Assembly (NCBI RefSeq): GCF_002260525.1 | Contig: NZ_MRYI01000001.1 | Location: 741,317-805,316, forward strand | DNA from: Hahella sp. CCB-MM4 | GTDB taxonomy: Bacteria; Pseudomonadota; Gammaproteobacteria; Pseudomonadales; Oleiphilaceae | Direction: 5' to 3' | DNA length: 64,000 bases | Shown: positions 54,661-63,477 of the stretch, piece after piece | Layout of the letters: every line of letters starts with the position of its first letter | Numbering within the stretch: the stretch's first letter is position 1 | Position numbers and translations under genes: made by a program | Notes under the pieces: model-generated | Databases searched by the model: none | Told to the model about the DNA's origin: nothing | The model's input: the letters and a program-made list of their open reading frames with translations, nothing else

Positions 54661-55452
54661 ATGAATAAAATCGTCCCCATAACCGCACTTCTCACTTTCG
54701 GGCTGTTATCCCACTACTCACTGGCCAGTGATTTTGCCAAACTGGACGAAGCGTTACCGCCCAATGGCATTATCAACAACCTGGAGCCTGTGTTTGATTT
54801 TGATGGCGACGGATGCCTGCCAAGCGCCGGTATCAGTCGGGCCGGCGAACAGAATGCCGGCCTTAAAACCTCCGGAACCATTACCGGTGGCTGTCGCTCA
54901 GGAAACTTTCTACTGACCTCCAATACCCTGCATCGCTATGTCTGCAAGACTTCGAACGGAGATACCTATTGCGGCCACTTTTATGCGCTGTATTTTGAAA
55001 AAGACCAGCTATTTCACTATTTCGGCGGAGGTCACCGGCATGACTGGGAACACGCGGCCGTCTGGACAAAAAATGGCGTCGTCACCCATGGAAGCTACAG
55101 CGCTCACGGTGATCTCTATACAAAACCGGCCGCGGAACTGCCATTTGAAAACGGTCACCTGAAAATTGTCTATCACAAGGATGGGATAACCACCCACGCC
55201 TTCCGTTTCGCCAAATCAAACGAATATGCTGAGAACCCCTATGGTTCTTTTCTGACTCCGACGATAATCAGTTGGTATCAGGTAACCGGTGACGGGCTTA
55301 GCAACGAAGAAATGCGCAATCGCCTGAATTCCTATGATTACGGCTCCGCGACCATTCCAATGAAAGACAGCAATTTCCTGAACAATATCAATGACTACCG
55401 GCCTTCAGGATATCCCACTTTTACCAGTGCGGATGTGAGTGCTTCGCAGTAG
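54661..55452 (+). CDS. NPP1-family (necrosis- and ethylene-inducing peptide-like) secreted protein
   Basis: A 263-residue secreted protein. Signal peptide cut near SLASDFA. The hallmark heptapeptide GHRHDWE of NLP/NPP1 proteins is at residues 124-130, followed by HAAVWTKNG; Cys pairs near 52/78 and 95/104 could form the usual disulfides. NLPs from plant pathogens bind sphingolipids and lyse dicot membranes; bacterial copies are scattered and mostly of unknown role. No type II secretion genes are close. The nearest neighbours are unrelated, consistent with acquisition as a single gene. Confidence 0.92.
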   Translation: MNKIVPITALLTFGLLSHYSLASDFAKLDEALPPNGIINNLEPVFDFDGDGCLPSAGISRAGEQNAGLKTSGTITGGCRSGNFLLTSNTLHRYVCKTSNGDTYCGHFYALYFEKDQLFHYFGGGHRHDWEHAAVWTKNGVVTHGSYSAHGDLYTKPAAELPFENGHLKIVYHKDGITTHAFRFAKSNEYAENPYGSFLTPTIISWYQVTGDGLSNEEMRNRLNSYDYGSATIPMKDSNFLNNINDYRPSGYPTFTSADVSASQ

Positions 55453-55472
55453 AAAATCGGTATTCAACAATC

Positions 55473-55501
55473 AGACAGCGCCCGGAAAATGGGCGTTGTC
55501 T
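55473..55501. terminator. Hairpin between convergent NPP1 and 2H-phosphoesterase genes
   Basis: 11-bp stem with one G-T pair (agacagcgccc 55473-55483, gggcgttgtct 55491-55501), 7-base loop. No T-tract. Confidence 0.55.
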
Positions 55502-56021
55502 ACAACACAAAGCGCTGTATCGGATGTATCGTTCGGTCGATATATTCAACCACTTCCACTTCCCCAATAGTGCCATTGATTGCAAAGTCTTTCGCATTCA
55601 CTGCATCAGCAAGAGATTTGCATTTCTGCGCATCAGTGGAGTTGGCGATTCCGATGTGCGGAATATAGGGAATATCCAATCGCAATGCTTCGGCCAGCAG
55701 CCCTGTATAGAACCGGTCATGCAGCTTGACGATGTGGCTATAGCCCTCATCCGGTACCAGGAATACATGGTTGTAGTCGCTGAATGCGTCCTTCATGAGC
55801 GTTGCGCATCGAAGCACAAAAGAAATCGACTCTATGCCAGCCAGGTTTCTCTGAACATGGTCAATAAAGGCTGATTTTTCAATGCCGGATACGGGGAAAA
55901 CCATAGTGAAATGCGCACTTACAACATCCGCATGAAGTTCATCATGCTGTAAACGAAATTCTTCGATCCACTCATTATCCGTGTGAGATAACTCCGGATA
56001 AGCAAGCACAACTAATGACAT
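55500..56021 (-). CDS. 2H phosphoesterase (2'-5' RNA ligase-like)
   Basis: A 173-residue protein with the two-histidine signature of the LigT/2H superfamily: HFTMVFPV (about residues 41-48) and HIGIANST (about 131-138), each preceded by a hydrophobic strand. 2H enzymes open cyclic nucleotide phosphates or process RNA 2'-5' ends; the second motif here reads HxGI instead of HxT, so the activity may be altered. Cytoplasmic. Starts the run of minus-strand small genes at 55.5-58.3 kb at its 3' end. Confidence 0.75.
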   Translation of the reverse strand: MSLVVLAYPELSHTDNEWIEEFRLQHDELHADVVSAHFTMVFPVSGIEKSAFIDHVQRNLAGIESISFVLRCATLMKDAFSDYNHVFLVPDEGYSHIVKLHDRFYTGLLAEALRLDIPYIPHIGIANSTDAQKCKSLADAVNAKDFAINGTIGEVEVVEYIDRTIHPIQRFVL

Positions 56022-56040
56022 AGAATCAATCTTCTCTTCC

Positions 56041-56454
56041 TTAGGGAGACAGCCGCGTAATTGTTCTAAAAATCCCGAGCACTGTGCTGGAAAACTTAAT
56101 CATTTTGAAGACTCCATTAGTTACATCAGCTGCAAGTTCTTTGCTGTCCACAGACTGATAGTTTCTGTAAAACTGATCAATTTCATTTTTATCAAAAAAA
56201 GCCCCGTGGCATTGTGGACATTCCTCTACTTGTACGCCGTTTGAAGACACTAACTCTAGCCTCACATCCTCACAGCTTGGACAACTTAGTTTTGTGTCCC
56301 CAATTTTCTCTTTTTCAATTAAGATTCCATGTTCGCTGATCTGAGCGTGATTTAACCAGAGACCTTCACAATAAAAGCAGATTCGATATTCTCGATGTCG
56401 ATATTGTTCTGTTCTTAATCGTTCGATGCACTTAGGGCACATTAACTTTTTCAT
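56041..56454 (-). CDS. TFIIB-type zinc-ribbon protein
   Basis: A 137-residue protein with two zinc ribbons: MCPKC...CFYCEGLWL (about residues 5-33) and SCPSC...CPQCHGAFFD (about 58-88). This is the zf-TFIIB family, whose members are small proteins of unknown role, sometimes membrane-anchored. The C-terminal 50 residues are weakly hydrophobic. AAGGT upstream of ATG 56454. Confidence 0.8.
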   Translation of the reverse strand: MKKLMCPKCIERLRTEQYRHREYRICFYCEGLWLNHAQISEHGILIEKEKIGDTKLSCPSCEDVRLELVSSNGVQVEECPQCHGAFFDKNEIDQFYRNYQSVDSKELAADVTNGVFKMIKFSSTVLGIFRTITRLSP

Positions 56455-56492
56455 ATCAAATGGTGACCTTACAAATAACTACAAAACCTAAA

Positions 56493-57041
56493 CTACTTCA
56501 GCACCAATGAATCCGGACCAGATATAACCTCTAAGGGATACGTCCCAAGCTCACACTCTATAAGGTCTTTAGCAAACGCCTGGCTAATCTCTGTTCCAAC
56601 AGGAATATCTATACGGTGCCCATAAATTCCACTTTTCCAAACGCCTGACTCTATCTGGACTATGGGCACATTTTTCCAGGAAATATAGAAACATTGCCAG
56701 AACTCTCCTGCCCTCCTCAAACACCCCTCATGGCCGCTTTCTGTGTCGAAAGAAATTTCGTTGCGAGTTCCAACATGACAGCGTTCGTTACTATACGCTT
56801 GTTCAGGACGAAGGTTCTCTTCTAAACATGTGACAAACTTGCGACCTTCAACGCTTTTATCCAATTCAACAATATGGAGCCATTTTTCTATCACAGCGTC
56901 ATTCTGGTGTTGATGTAATAGGTCAGACCAGATAACTGAGCCTTTCATTCCAACAGTTGCAGGATAATGACAACTGTTAAGTATCTCCACCTTCTGAAAT
57001 CTGGAGAGCGCTGAGACAACCGGAGAGCTGTTTACAATCAT
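56493..57041 (-). CDS. Unknown protein in an AT-rich gene run
   Basis: A 182-residue cytoplasmic protein, no signal peptide. Not recognised. Visible: SRFQKVEILNSCHYPATVGMKG at the start (a pattern of an SH3-like beta opening) and a strand-rich C-terminal half. Base composition is more AT-rich than the metabolic genes, as for its neighbours. Together with the next three genes it resembles the orphan immunity-type genes found near polymorphic-toxin loci, but no toxin is present in the window. Confidence 0.5.
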   Translation of the reverse strand: MIVNSSPVVSALSRFQKVEILNSCHYPATVGMKGSVIWSDLLHQHQNDAVIEKWLHIVELDKSVEGRKFVTCLEENLRPEQAYSNERCHVGTRNEISFDTESGHEGCLRRAGEFWQCFYISWKNVPIVQIESGVWKSGIYGHRIDIPVGTEISQAFAKDLIECELGTYPLEVISGPDSLVLK

Positions 57042-57094
57042 ATTCTTGATAAAATCACATATGAAGCATGTGAATACTGGATCTTTTGGATTGG

Positions 57095-57499
57095 TTAAAT
57101 TGGAGCTTTACGGTGAAACTGAAGATATAGCTCTTTAAGAACTTCAGGTAAGGCGTTCCAATAATTTTCAGTTTGAAGCTCTGGCACTTGCCAAAATAGA
57201 TTTTCTACAAAAGCAACATCGATGCAATTCCTAACTTCTCTATCACCTGATTTAAAGCTGTTACTGATATCCACCAATAAGTCACGATATTCAGATGGAG
57301 GAACATCCCCACACATTTCTTTATTGAGAGCTCTGGCCAGCACCTCAAACCAAGAATAGGAGTAAAACTCTTCATCGGCGAAATCTCCCCACAATCGGGT
57401 ATATTCAGAATCTGCCATTGTCGCTATGGCAGGATACCGTTCCTTTATAGCCTTGCAAAAACTATCAAGTGGATTTTCACTGCCTATTTCCATATTCAT
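57095..57499 (-). CDS. Unknown helical protein coupled to the RelE-like gene
   Basis: A 134-residue acidic protein, all-helical by composition (DSFCKAIKERYPAIATMADSE; WFEVLARALNKEM; FVENLFWQVPELQ), without an HTH or membrane segment. ATG 57499 overlaps the upstream stop as ATGA. It occupies the position of an antitoxin in a RelE/HigB pair but does not look like one; its composition is closer to small immunity proteins of the DUF7674 kind, a tentative impression. Confidence 0.6.
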   Translation of the reverse strand: MNMEIGSENPLDSFCKAIKERYPAIATMADSEYTRLWGDFADEEFYSYSWFEVLARALNKEMCGDVPPSEYRDLLVDISNSFKSGDREVRNCIDVAFVENLFWQVPELQTENYWNALPEVLKELYLQFHRKAPI

Positions 57500-57831
57500 C
57501 CCCTCGCTTGCAACAGAATTTCTATTGTCCTCGCTAAAGTATTTTTTGCCGTCGGTTTAAACACATTGATCATAAAAATGGGCATAGAGCGATCTTTGTA
57601 GAAATAGTAAATCGTTCCCTTGATTTCTTTTTTGTGTTTTACCGACAGTGGCCATGCAAGCTTACGCATACCTCCTGTGTTCTGGATAAGTTCACCAATT
57701 CTTGGATCTTGTGTAATGAAATCTACGACAGCTTCCTTTTCTTGCTCCCCCAAAAGCGTATCACTCGATCGACCAAACTCACGATATTCAACTACAGAGA
57801 TTGGTAGTTTTTTTCTAGCTTCATTCATCAT
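57496..57831 (-). CDS. RelE/HigB-like toxin-family protein
   Basis: A 111-residue protein. PRIGELIQNTGGMRKLAWPL and the following strands (GTIYYFYKD, MPIFMINVFKP, then a LARTIEILLQ helix) follow the pattern of HigB-2/RelE ribosome-dependent mRNA interferases. The expected basic catalytic loop is shortened (HKKEIKGT). Of the starts at 57852 (GTG), 57831 and 57828 (ATG), 57831 is taken; all overlap the upstream gene. The usual downstream XRE antitoxin is absent, replaced by an unrelated coupled gene, so it may be inactive or use another partner. Confidence 0.7.
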   Translation of the reverse strand: MMNEARKKLPISVVEYREFGRSSDTLLGEQEKEAVVDFITQDPRIGELIQNTGGMRKLAWPLSVKHKKEIKGTIYYFYKDRSMPIFMINVFKPTAKNTLARTIEILLQARG

Positions 57832-58288
57832 CTGGAAGACACCCTGCTTCACTCAACTCGGCCGGTCCATCTCCATATTCAGCTAGTAATGACAAAGCGA
57901 TGAAACCAGGCGATTTGCCAACTCCCTTACTGTGAATAGATATTTCTGGCGTAATTCTTTCCCACACATCTATCTCTAATAACCTGCCTGTAGATCTTTC
58001 CGCAGCAATTTCGAAAGCATAAAAGCACTCGTTAAATGTGAGCCAGGTTCCTATCCATTGAGTGCCCAATTGTTCGGGTATGTCACTGCAATCTATTAAA
58101 AGGCCGCCCAGTACACTCAGTCTTTCCACAGAAAGTAATTCCACCAACCATGGCAGTTTCTCCGGGTGTTTTCTAAACGACTCTGCACAAACTTTCATTT
58201 CAAGGTATGAAAGCAAATTTTGCTGCTGGACATTCTTATTGCGAATTTTACGCTGGCCTTCAATGTGCACAATATGGTTGTCTTGCAA
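57821..58288 (-). CDS. Unknown protein, first gene of the coupled AT-rich run
   Basis: A frame of up to 155 residues with no good start: TTG 58288 has AAAGG only three bases away, and the frame continues upstream to a stop without ATG, so the true start is uncertain and 5' truncation is possible. Visible are QWIGTWLTFNECFYAFEIAA and TPEISIHSKGVGKSPGFIAL, a beta-rich pattern seen in immunity-type proteins. Its 3' end overlaps the RelE-like gene by about ten bases. Confidence 0.5.
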   Translation of the reverse strand: MQDNHIVHIEGQRKIRNKNVQQQNLLSYLEMKVCAESFRKHPEKLPWLVELLSVERLSVLGGLLIDCSDIPEQLGTQWIGTWLTFNECFYAFEIAAERSTGRLLEIDVWERITPEISIHSKGVGKSPGFIALSLLAEYGDGPAELSEAGCLPDDE

Positions 58289-58516
58289 TACCTTTAATCC
58301 AGTGGTGGTGTAGAACTCTTATTTGCTAAGGCCAGTGTAAAAAGGCTATAGGACAATCAATCCATTTCTTATTCGGAGATCTTTTGCCTCACTCCAAAGT
58401 GTTATTGAAACAACTCTCTTGAACAGAGCGATGCTTCAAATCCTATTCCAAGAAGAAGCTCGGTACTCAAGAGTTACCGATTATTTAAACCACGTCTTAT
58501 ACCCATCAAATTTACG

Positions 58517-58933
58517 CTATTTGTCAGTAAACTCCATAAGCTCCTGTAATGCCTCTTGATGGCCAACTTGTTTAATACCAAAATATCTCTCCAACCCGAA
58601 ACTGGCAATTAAGTACACCCTTTCATTGGGCTTGGCGCTAATCGTTAAGCTACTCTCATCGCCCATAATATCTGTCGTACGGGCGACTATCTTATGCGCT
58701 CCTGGATTGATGGAAGTATCAAGAAAATGGCCATTTTTAAGAATGCCGATTTCCTTCTCGTCAACAAAAATTTGCATCGTTATACCCATATTGACAAAGC
58801 TATTTGGGCGAATTATATACAAGCTCGCAGAGCCTTCTGGTATATCGTCAAAGCCGTTGAAGTATCGGTGGTACCCACAGGCTACCGTACTCAATGAAAG
58901 CAGTATTACAATAAGAAATCTAACTAATGACAT
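58517..58933 (-). CDS. DUF2846-type lipoprotein
   Basis: A 138-residue lipoprotein. Lipobox STVAC puts the acylated Cys at residue 19. The mature domain has LYIIRPNSF, an IFVDEKEIGILKNGHF strand pair and INPGAHKIVART, the pattern of the DUF2846 carbohydrate/peptide-scaffold-like domain, unknown function. The Shine-Dalgarno GAGTGAG is weak. 228 bp without a gene separate it from the AT-rich run. Confidence 0.75.
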   Translation of the reverse strand: MSLVRFLIVILLSLSTVACGYHRYFNGFDDIPEGSASLYIIRPNSFVNMGITMQIFVDEKEIGILKNGHFLDTSINPGAHKIVARTTDIMGDESSLTISAKPNERVYLIASFGLERYFGIKQVGHQEALQELMEFTDK

Positions 58934-59104
58934 GCTTTACTCACTCGCAGTTTTAGATGTGCTGAAATTGCCTTTTCAGTTGCAGAAAATGAACAATCCA
59001 ATAGGGTTGAATTTAGAGCATCCTGATTTTATAACCCGGAATCAATTACACACAATATGAAAAGCGGTTTACTGCGTGTGGTAAATTACCAGGCCCAACA
59101 TTGA

Positions 59105-59133
59105 TAAAAGAAAGAGGCTGAAAATTCAGCCTC
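59105..59133 (-). terminator. Terminator after the tyrosinase gene
   Basis: 8-bp stem (gaggctga 59114-59121, tcagcctc 59126-59133), loop aaat; on the minus strand a T-rich tail follows (complement of aaaagaaa). On the plus strand ctttt also follows, so it may work both ways. Confidence 0.75.
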
Positions 59134-59206
59134 CTTTTAACTAATGTATTATCATCGGAAATTCACCCGATGACTGTTCCTGCCAACATTGCACTATCGC
59201 ACGAAA

Positions 59207-60859
59207 TTAATCCGTCACAGAAATTGAATACTTCAGCTTTTCGGGAAGCTCCGCCCTTTGTGCAAGCAACGCCTTTTCAGATTGCCCAGTGTCTTTATCG
59301 ACTTTCATCCGCTTGGAGTGTCCACGGTGCTGGATGGTAATCCAGTATTCCGCCTTATCCACCAGATCTGCAGATAACGTATCCAAGGGGAAGTGTGCGA
59401 TCACTTCCAGGTGAGTCAGGCAATTGGCGCATTTCACCACGTTGCGTCTGCTCAACACCGCATGATCACCCAGATAGTACTCAGTTAATTGTCCCTGGGC
59501 ATCGGGCACTGAAGCATAGGCCCGGATCACAAACGATCCGTCAAACAGACCACGGTTAATGCCTCTCACCGTGAGTTTTTTCGTACTGCCGCCGGTGATT
59601 GGCTCAGGCTTGGGTACTTCGTCGAGAGACCCCGGCCCATAGGTATAACCAAGCTGCTCCTCGATATTGATGCAGTCCATTGACGTGAACGGGTTGCCGA
59701 ACTCATCCTTGATGAAAGGATTGAGCGGTGTATTGAGATCCAGTGGTGTCCCAGGTGGAATACCCGGTGTCGGTCCCTGTGAGTCACTGGAGTTTGTGCC
59801 GTAATAGCCGGTGATGACTTCCAGTTTGTTGATGAAACCGTTTTGTTTTTGCCAAAGCCAAAACATCCGGTCCACATTGCAATGATGGAAGAAAAAGATC
59901 GGATCCAGTGCAGCCGTGTTGTTTTCTCCCATGTCCCCATTGGCATCAGCGACTTGGCCTGACTCTCCCTGCCCCGGTATATCGAAGCCACCAACTGCCA
60001 AGTGAACGTCGTTATGAGGCTGTTCGAGCGCTACCACGGATTTGGCCGGGTGGTCCAGGTTCCATTGACCGGCTGATGTGGTATTGGAAAATACGGTGTA
60101 GTTTGGTGCACTCAGACATTTCTCGTACATCCACTTCACACCTCTTCCTTTCGGATTCGGATCCGTCGTTGTCGGTCCCTCTTCATCCTTTCCAGAGCCA
60201 TGTAGCCAAGCAATGATGTTCTTGTTGAGTAATTGGGTATTCTCGATAGGGTTTGGATATTTCGCGTTATGTTTGGCTGTGGCAGCCCGAGCTTCTGGGG
60301 TTCCGACTAGTCCGGAAAGCGGATATCTCACCGTTTCATATCCGGCAGGTTTTTCATAGGCCTTATTATCACCGGGCACATTGTCACTCAGTGATAGAGG
60401 CAACGTGTAGGAATATAAAGGGTTTTTGATATTTTCCCCATCCAGCTCAAAGTACTCACGGGTCAAAACATCGGGAATACCTTTCTTGACGGTTTCTTCG
60501 CTTGTTTCATCCCAAAATGGCAGCGTGACGCCTGGCACAATGGACTGCAGCGCCTCCTCCAGTTTGAGGATATATATCCGGTGCCAGGTCGGGAAAAGCA
60601 CGTTACCGTGGTTACACCATCCTCCCCAGTATGTATAGATATCGTCAGGGGGAAGAGCGTCAACGGCATTCCGGTAATCGAAAGGTTCGCCGTGGTAGCC
60701 GCCCAGAATAAAAAAAGATCGTTTATCGTCCGGCGGTAGTTCCTGAATGCCTTTCCAGGCTCGAATCAGGTCTTCGAGAGGTTTTCTGTTTCCTCTGTCA
60801 TATTCTGCCTGAAGATCCCGAACGGACCTTCTGACGTTCAGTTCGCTTGAATCACCCAT
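59207..60859 (-). CDS. Tyrosinase-family copper oxidase
   Basis: A 550-residue type-3 copper protein. CuA ligands lie in GGYHGEPF, WCNHGNVLFPTWHRIY; CuB in PHNDVHLAVGG and DPIFFFHHCNVDRMFWLW. After the catalytic core (about residues 50-340) comes a C-terminal beta domain (about 400-530) like the lid domain of plant and fungal polyphenol oxidases (DUF1264-type or shielding domain). It oxidises phenols or catechols to quinones, the first step to melanin. No signal peptide. ATG 60859 is chosen for AAGGAG upstream; the longer frame lacks support. Two Cys (KCANC) are near the C terminus. Confidence 0.92.
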   Translation of the reverse strand: MGDSSELNVRRSVRDLQAEYDRGNRKPLEDLIRAWKGIQELPPDDKRSFFILGGYHGEPFDYRNAVDALPPDDIYTYWGGWCNHGNVLFPTWHRIYILKLEEALQSIVPGVTLPFWDETSEETVKKGIPDVLTREYFELDGENIKNPLYSYTLPLSLSDNVPGDNKAYEKPAGYETVRYPLSGLVGTPEARAATAKHNAKYPNPIENTQLLNKNIIAWLHGSGKDEEGPTTTDPNPKGRGVKWMYEKCLSAPNYTVFSNTTSAGQWNLDHPAKSVVALEQPHNDVHLAVGGFDIPGQGESGQVADANGDMGENNTAALDPIFFFHHCNVDRMFWLWQKQNGFINKLEVITGYYGTNSSDSQGPTPGIPPGTPLDLNTPLNPFIKDEFGNPFTSMDCINIEEQLGYTYGPGSLDEVPKPEPITGGSTKKLTVRGINRGLFDGSFVIRAYASVPDAQGQLTEYYLGDHAVLSRRNVVKCANCLTHLEVIAHFPLDTLSADLVDKAEYWITIQHRGHSKRMKVDKDTGQSEKALLAQRAELPEKLKYSISVTD

Positions 60860-61201
60860 CCTTTTTCTCCTTGTGACGTCACATTGACGCACACTATTTT
60901 GGGTTTATTACTCCGGCTCTATTTCAGACCCGGTACATCCTTTTTTGATTCATAGGAAGTCTGTTCAATGAACATCAATAACCATAGACCGGTTTACATT
61001 TTTCAGCCATTGATCTGACCGCCATCCTGATTCCGCTTTCCGCTTTCCGCTTTCCGCTTTCCGCAAGATACTTTGCTGCGCCTATCGCATTGCATTGCAT
61101 ATTTACGCTTCACATTTATTTGGATCTATATCTACACGCAATCTATACAAATCCATATTAGCCCGATAAATAATCAAACAAATATCATCCCAGACTGATA
61201 A
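60860..61201. promoter_or_regulatory. Divergent region between tyrosinase and diiron-protein genes, with a 7-bp tandem repeat
   Basis: 342 bp, no gene seen. At 61031-61064 the unit ttccgct is repeated four times plus six bases of a fifth copy, without mismatch. The part nearest 61202 is AT-rich and probably holds the promoter of the diiron gene. Confidence 0.6.
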
Positions 61202-62008
61202 ATGAGCCATGTTAATATTTACAGTGGTGGTATAGGACAGCTGGATTGTCTGTTTGATGACCGTAGTAATGATTCATATATAGGCAGGGATTCTTATATG
61301 AAAAACGTCTACAAATATATCAGCGAGAGTAAGGATCAATTCACCCAGGAAAACTTCTATAAAAATTTCAGAAATGCCGATGAAAAGATCATAGTCCCCG
61401 TATGCGCTATGGGACTGGGGTTCTGGATCATGACATTTCAGGATGCACTCCGTTTGAACGCTCAGAAGTTCCAGGATCAGAAACTTAAGCTAATTGCAGA
61501 GAAACATCGAAACGAAGACAGCGGTCACGACCTCTGGTATCTGCATGACCTGGACGCCCTAAGAATTAACCCTCCGGATTTATATATGCTGTACTCGCCT
61601 GATTTGGCATTTGTGCGAGACAGCGCATTCGAAGTTATGGGCGAAATAATGAAGTCTGACGACGACTATACAAGACTTGCCATTATTGAAACCATCGAAG
61701 CCGTCAGTGAAGTCTTTTTTTATCATATGGCAACATATACATCTTCCAAAGCAAATGGCTTTAAACTGCTATATTTCTCCCGACATCACTATGAAGCTGA
61801 AATGTCTCATAGCGATAGAGATATTGAAGCCGCATTTATGAACAATACCGTATCTTATGAAAAACGCCGTCAGATCATTGAAACGGTTGATCGTATCCTG
61901 GATTCATTCAGGGCTGTGCTGGAAGGGTTGAACGATATGGTGATGCATCAGGAACAACCTCGCCCCCTGGAACTTGCATCCCCTTATGTGTTGGCAAATT
62001 GTGGCTAA
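61202..62008 (+). CDS. Haem-oxygenase-like diiron protein
   Basis: A 268-residue all-helical protein. Metal-ligand patterns of the haem-oxygenase-like diiron oxidase/oxygenase (HDO) superfamily are visible: EKHRNEDSGHDLWYLHDL (about residues 100-117), ETIEAVSEVFFYHMA (about 162-176) and SRHHYEAEMSHSD (about 195-207). HDO enzymes perform N-oxygenation, desaturation or C-C cleavage in natural-product routes, or serve as iron-dependent redox enzymes. Divergent from the tyrosinase gene and possibly co-regulated. The substrate is unknown and membership is by motif only. Confidence 0.75.
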   Translation: MSHVNIYSGGIGQLDCLFDDRSNDSYIGRDSYMKNVYKYISESKDQFTQENFYKNFRNADEKIIVPVCAMGLGFWIMTFQDALRLNAQKFQDQKLKLIAEKHRNEDSGHDLWYLHDLDALRINPPDLYMLYSPDLAFVRDSAFEVMGEIMKSDDDYTRLAIIETIEAVSEVFFYHMATYTSSKANGFKLLYFSRHHYEAEMSHSDRDIEAAFMNNTVSYEKRRQIIETVDRILDSFRAVLEGLNDMVMHQEQPRPLELASPYVLANCG

Positions 62009-62070
62009 CTCTTTAGATACTATTTTTCTAGATACCGACTCTTTAGAAAGAAAATTGTCTTACTTCCATA

Positions 62071-62097
62071 GGTGCCTGACTCTGCGAGTCTGGCACC
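62071..62097. terminator. Hairpin between convergent diiron-protein and hydrolase genes
   Basis: Stem of ten pairs with one T-T mismatch (ggtgcctgact 62071-62081, agtctggcacc 62087-62097), loop ctgcg. The tail is weak (atttaa). Confidence 0.6.
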
Positions 62098-62125
62098 ATT
62101 TAACCAACTTCCCCAAGCTCCCCTC

Positions 62126-62860
62126 CTAGCTAACCAGATAGCCATAAATCGCTTTATCAAAAAGCTCATTTAAGTGCAGATCATTGTGACACGCCTGCGC
62201 AATCACACAAAGATCCTTTCTACCTTTCCATAGGTCATACAAAGCCATAGAGCTTGTTGTGGGGATCACCTCATCCTGTTCCGCTACTACCATCAGCATT
62301 GATTCATCAATCGTCCCGGCAAACTCAGCTGATGGAAACCTCTGACCTAGAAGACTACCAACAGGCAAAAATGGGAAGTGATATTTGCCAACAGAAGCCA
62401 AGTTATCAAAGGGTGTTACCAGAATCGTTTTCTCAATCTTCCGTTGAGATGATAGATAGGTTGCAACCGATGACCCCAGACTTCTTCCAAGCAGAACAAT
62501 TTTCCGGGGATCAATGCCACAGGAGGAAATCAGGTAGTCGTATATTCGCAGCGCGTCTTCATATAACGCACTTTGTGATGGGCGGCCTTCACTATTTCCA
62601 TACCCGCGATAGTTAAAAGTAAAGACCGACTTAACACCCCACCTGGAAACACAGTCGAACATCTGGGTAATATCTTCAGCATTACCGCCGAAATACAGCA
62701 TGACAGCACTACTGGCAGGTTGGGGGACATCATAATTCCAACCCTGTAAATTAACTCCACCTGACTTCAACCAGATTTCGTGAGATTTGTAGGTTGAATA
62801 GGCAAAAGGGTTTGGAGGGCATCCGGGGAAGATAAACTGGTCTTCAAGAAAGCTAAACAC
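62126..62860 (-). CDS. Alpha/beta hydrolase
   Basis: A 244-residue serine hydrolase. Oxyanion region LYFGGNAEDI, nucleophile elbow LLGRSLGSSVA (Ser about 130), candidate Asp in VVAEQDEVIPT and His in ACHNDLHL. It resembles the BEM46/YfhR-type family of cytoplasmic or membrane-facing esterases of unknown substrate. Start is GTG 62860; there is no in-frame ATG upstream. Confidence 0.88.
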   Translation of the reverse strand: MFSFLEDQFIFPGCPPNPFAYSTYKSHEIWLKSGGVNLQGWNYDVPQPASSAVMLYFGGNAEDITQMFDCVSRWGVKSVFTFNYRGYGNSEGRPSQSALYEDALRIYDYLISSCGIDPRKIVLLGRSLGSSVATYLSSQRKIEKTILVTPFDNLASVGKYHFPFLPVGSLLGQRFPSAEFAGTIDESMLMVVAEQDEVIPTTSSMALYDLWKGRKDLCVIAQACHNDLHLNELFDKAIYGYLVS

Positions 62861-62958
62861 ACATTTTCTCGCTATCTGTTAGCCCACAACTCATCTCGCT
62901 AGATACGAGAACTAAGCCAGATGAGTAGATCTGATCATACTTCCTGTCAGTTGACCCC

Positions 62959-63345
62959 CTATGCCTCCCTTTCCATTTCTTCCAGTTCATTTATAAACTC
63001 CCAATATTCATTATTATCAGCCGACGCTCCGGTATGCCACTTGTCTTTATATTGAGAAAGCCTGATTGCATTAAAAACACTGAAGTGGAAGGGAAGTTTA
63101 TATTTTTCCGCAATCTCTTTTCTTAATTCAGTCAAGTGACTTGAGTCTAATTTGTCTGGATGACAGGCCACTGCATACCCAAAATCTGCAAAGTGAACAT
63201 TAAACTTCCACTTCACTATGACACTTTCTACCTGCTCCTTAGAATAGTATCGTTTAACCCCAAAAGTTCTCATGAGATAAAAAGGGAGCTGGCGAACGTA
63301 TTTGTGTAACTGAATTCGTCTTCTTATGGAATTAAAGAGTCGCAT
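62959..63345 (-). CDS. Unknown small protein (DUF6559-like)
   Basis: A 128-residue basic protein from ATG 63345 (RLFNSIRRRIQLHKYVRQL), then VKRYYSKEQVESVI, a strand NVHFADFGYAVACHP and an acidic C-terminal helix (EYWEFINELEEMERE). It resembles a small family of marine-bacterial proteins of unknown function (DUF6559); the resemblance is tentative. An in-frame extension to 63396 has no better start. Confidence 0.6.
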   Translation of the reverse strand: MRLFNSIRRRIQLHKYVRQLPFYLMRTFGVKRYYSKEQVESVIVKWKFNVHFADFGYAVACHPDKLDSSHLTELRKEIAEKYKLPFHFSVFNAIRLSQYKDKWHTGASADNNEYWEFINELEEMEREA

Positions 63346-63477
63346 ATTAGTACTCAAACAGCATAGGTTATTTACTCCAGAAGAGATAATTGGCAACTAG
63401 AAGAACAGGATTGAAACCGATAATTTACTTTTTGTATTACCCCATCATTAGTGCCTCATAGAAGCCTTTAAATGCCC

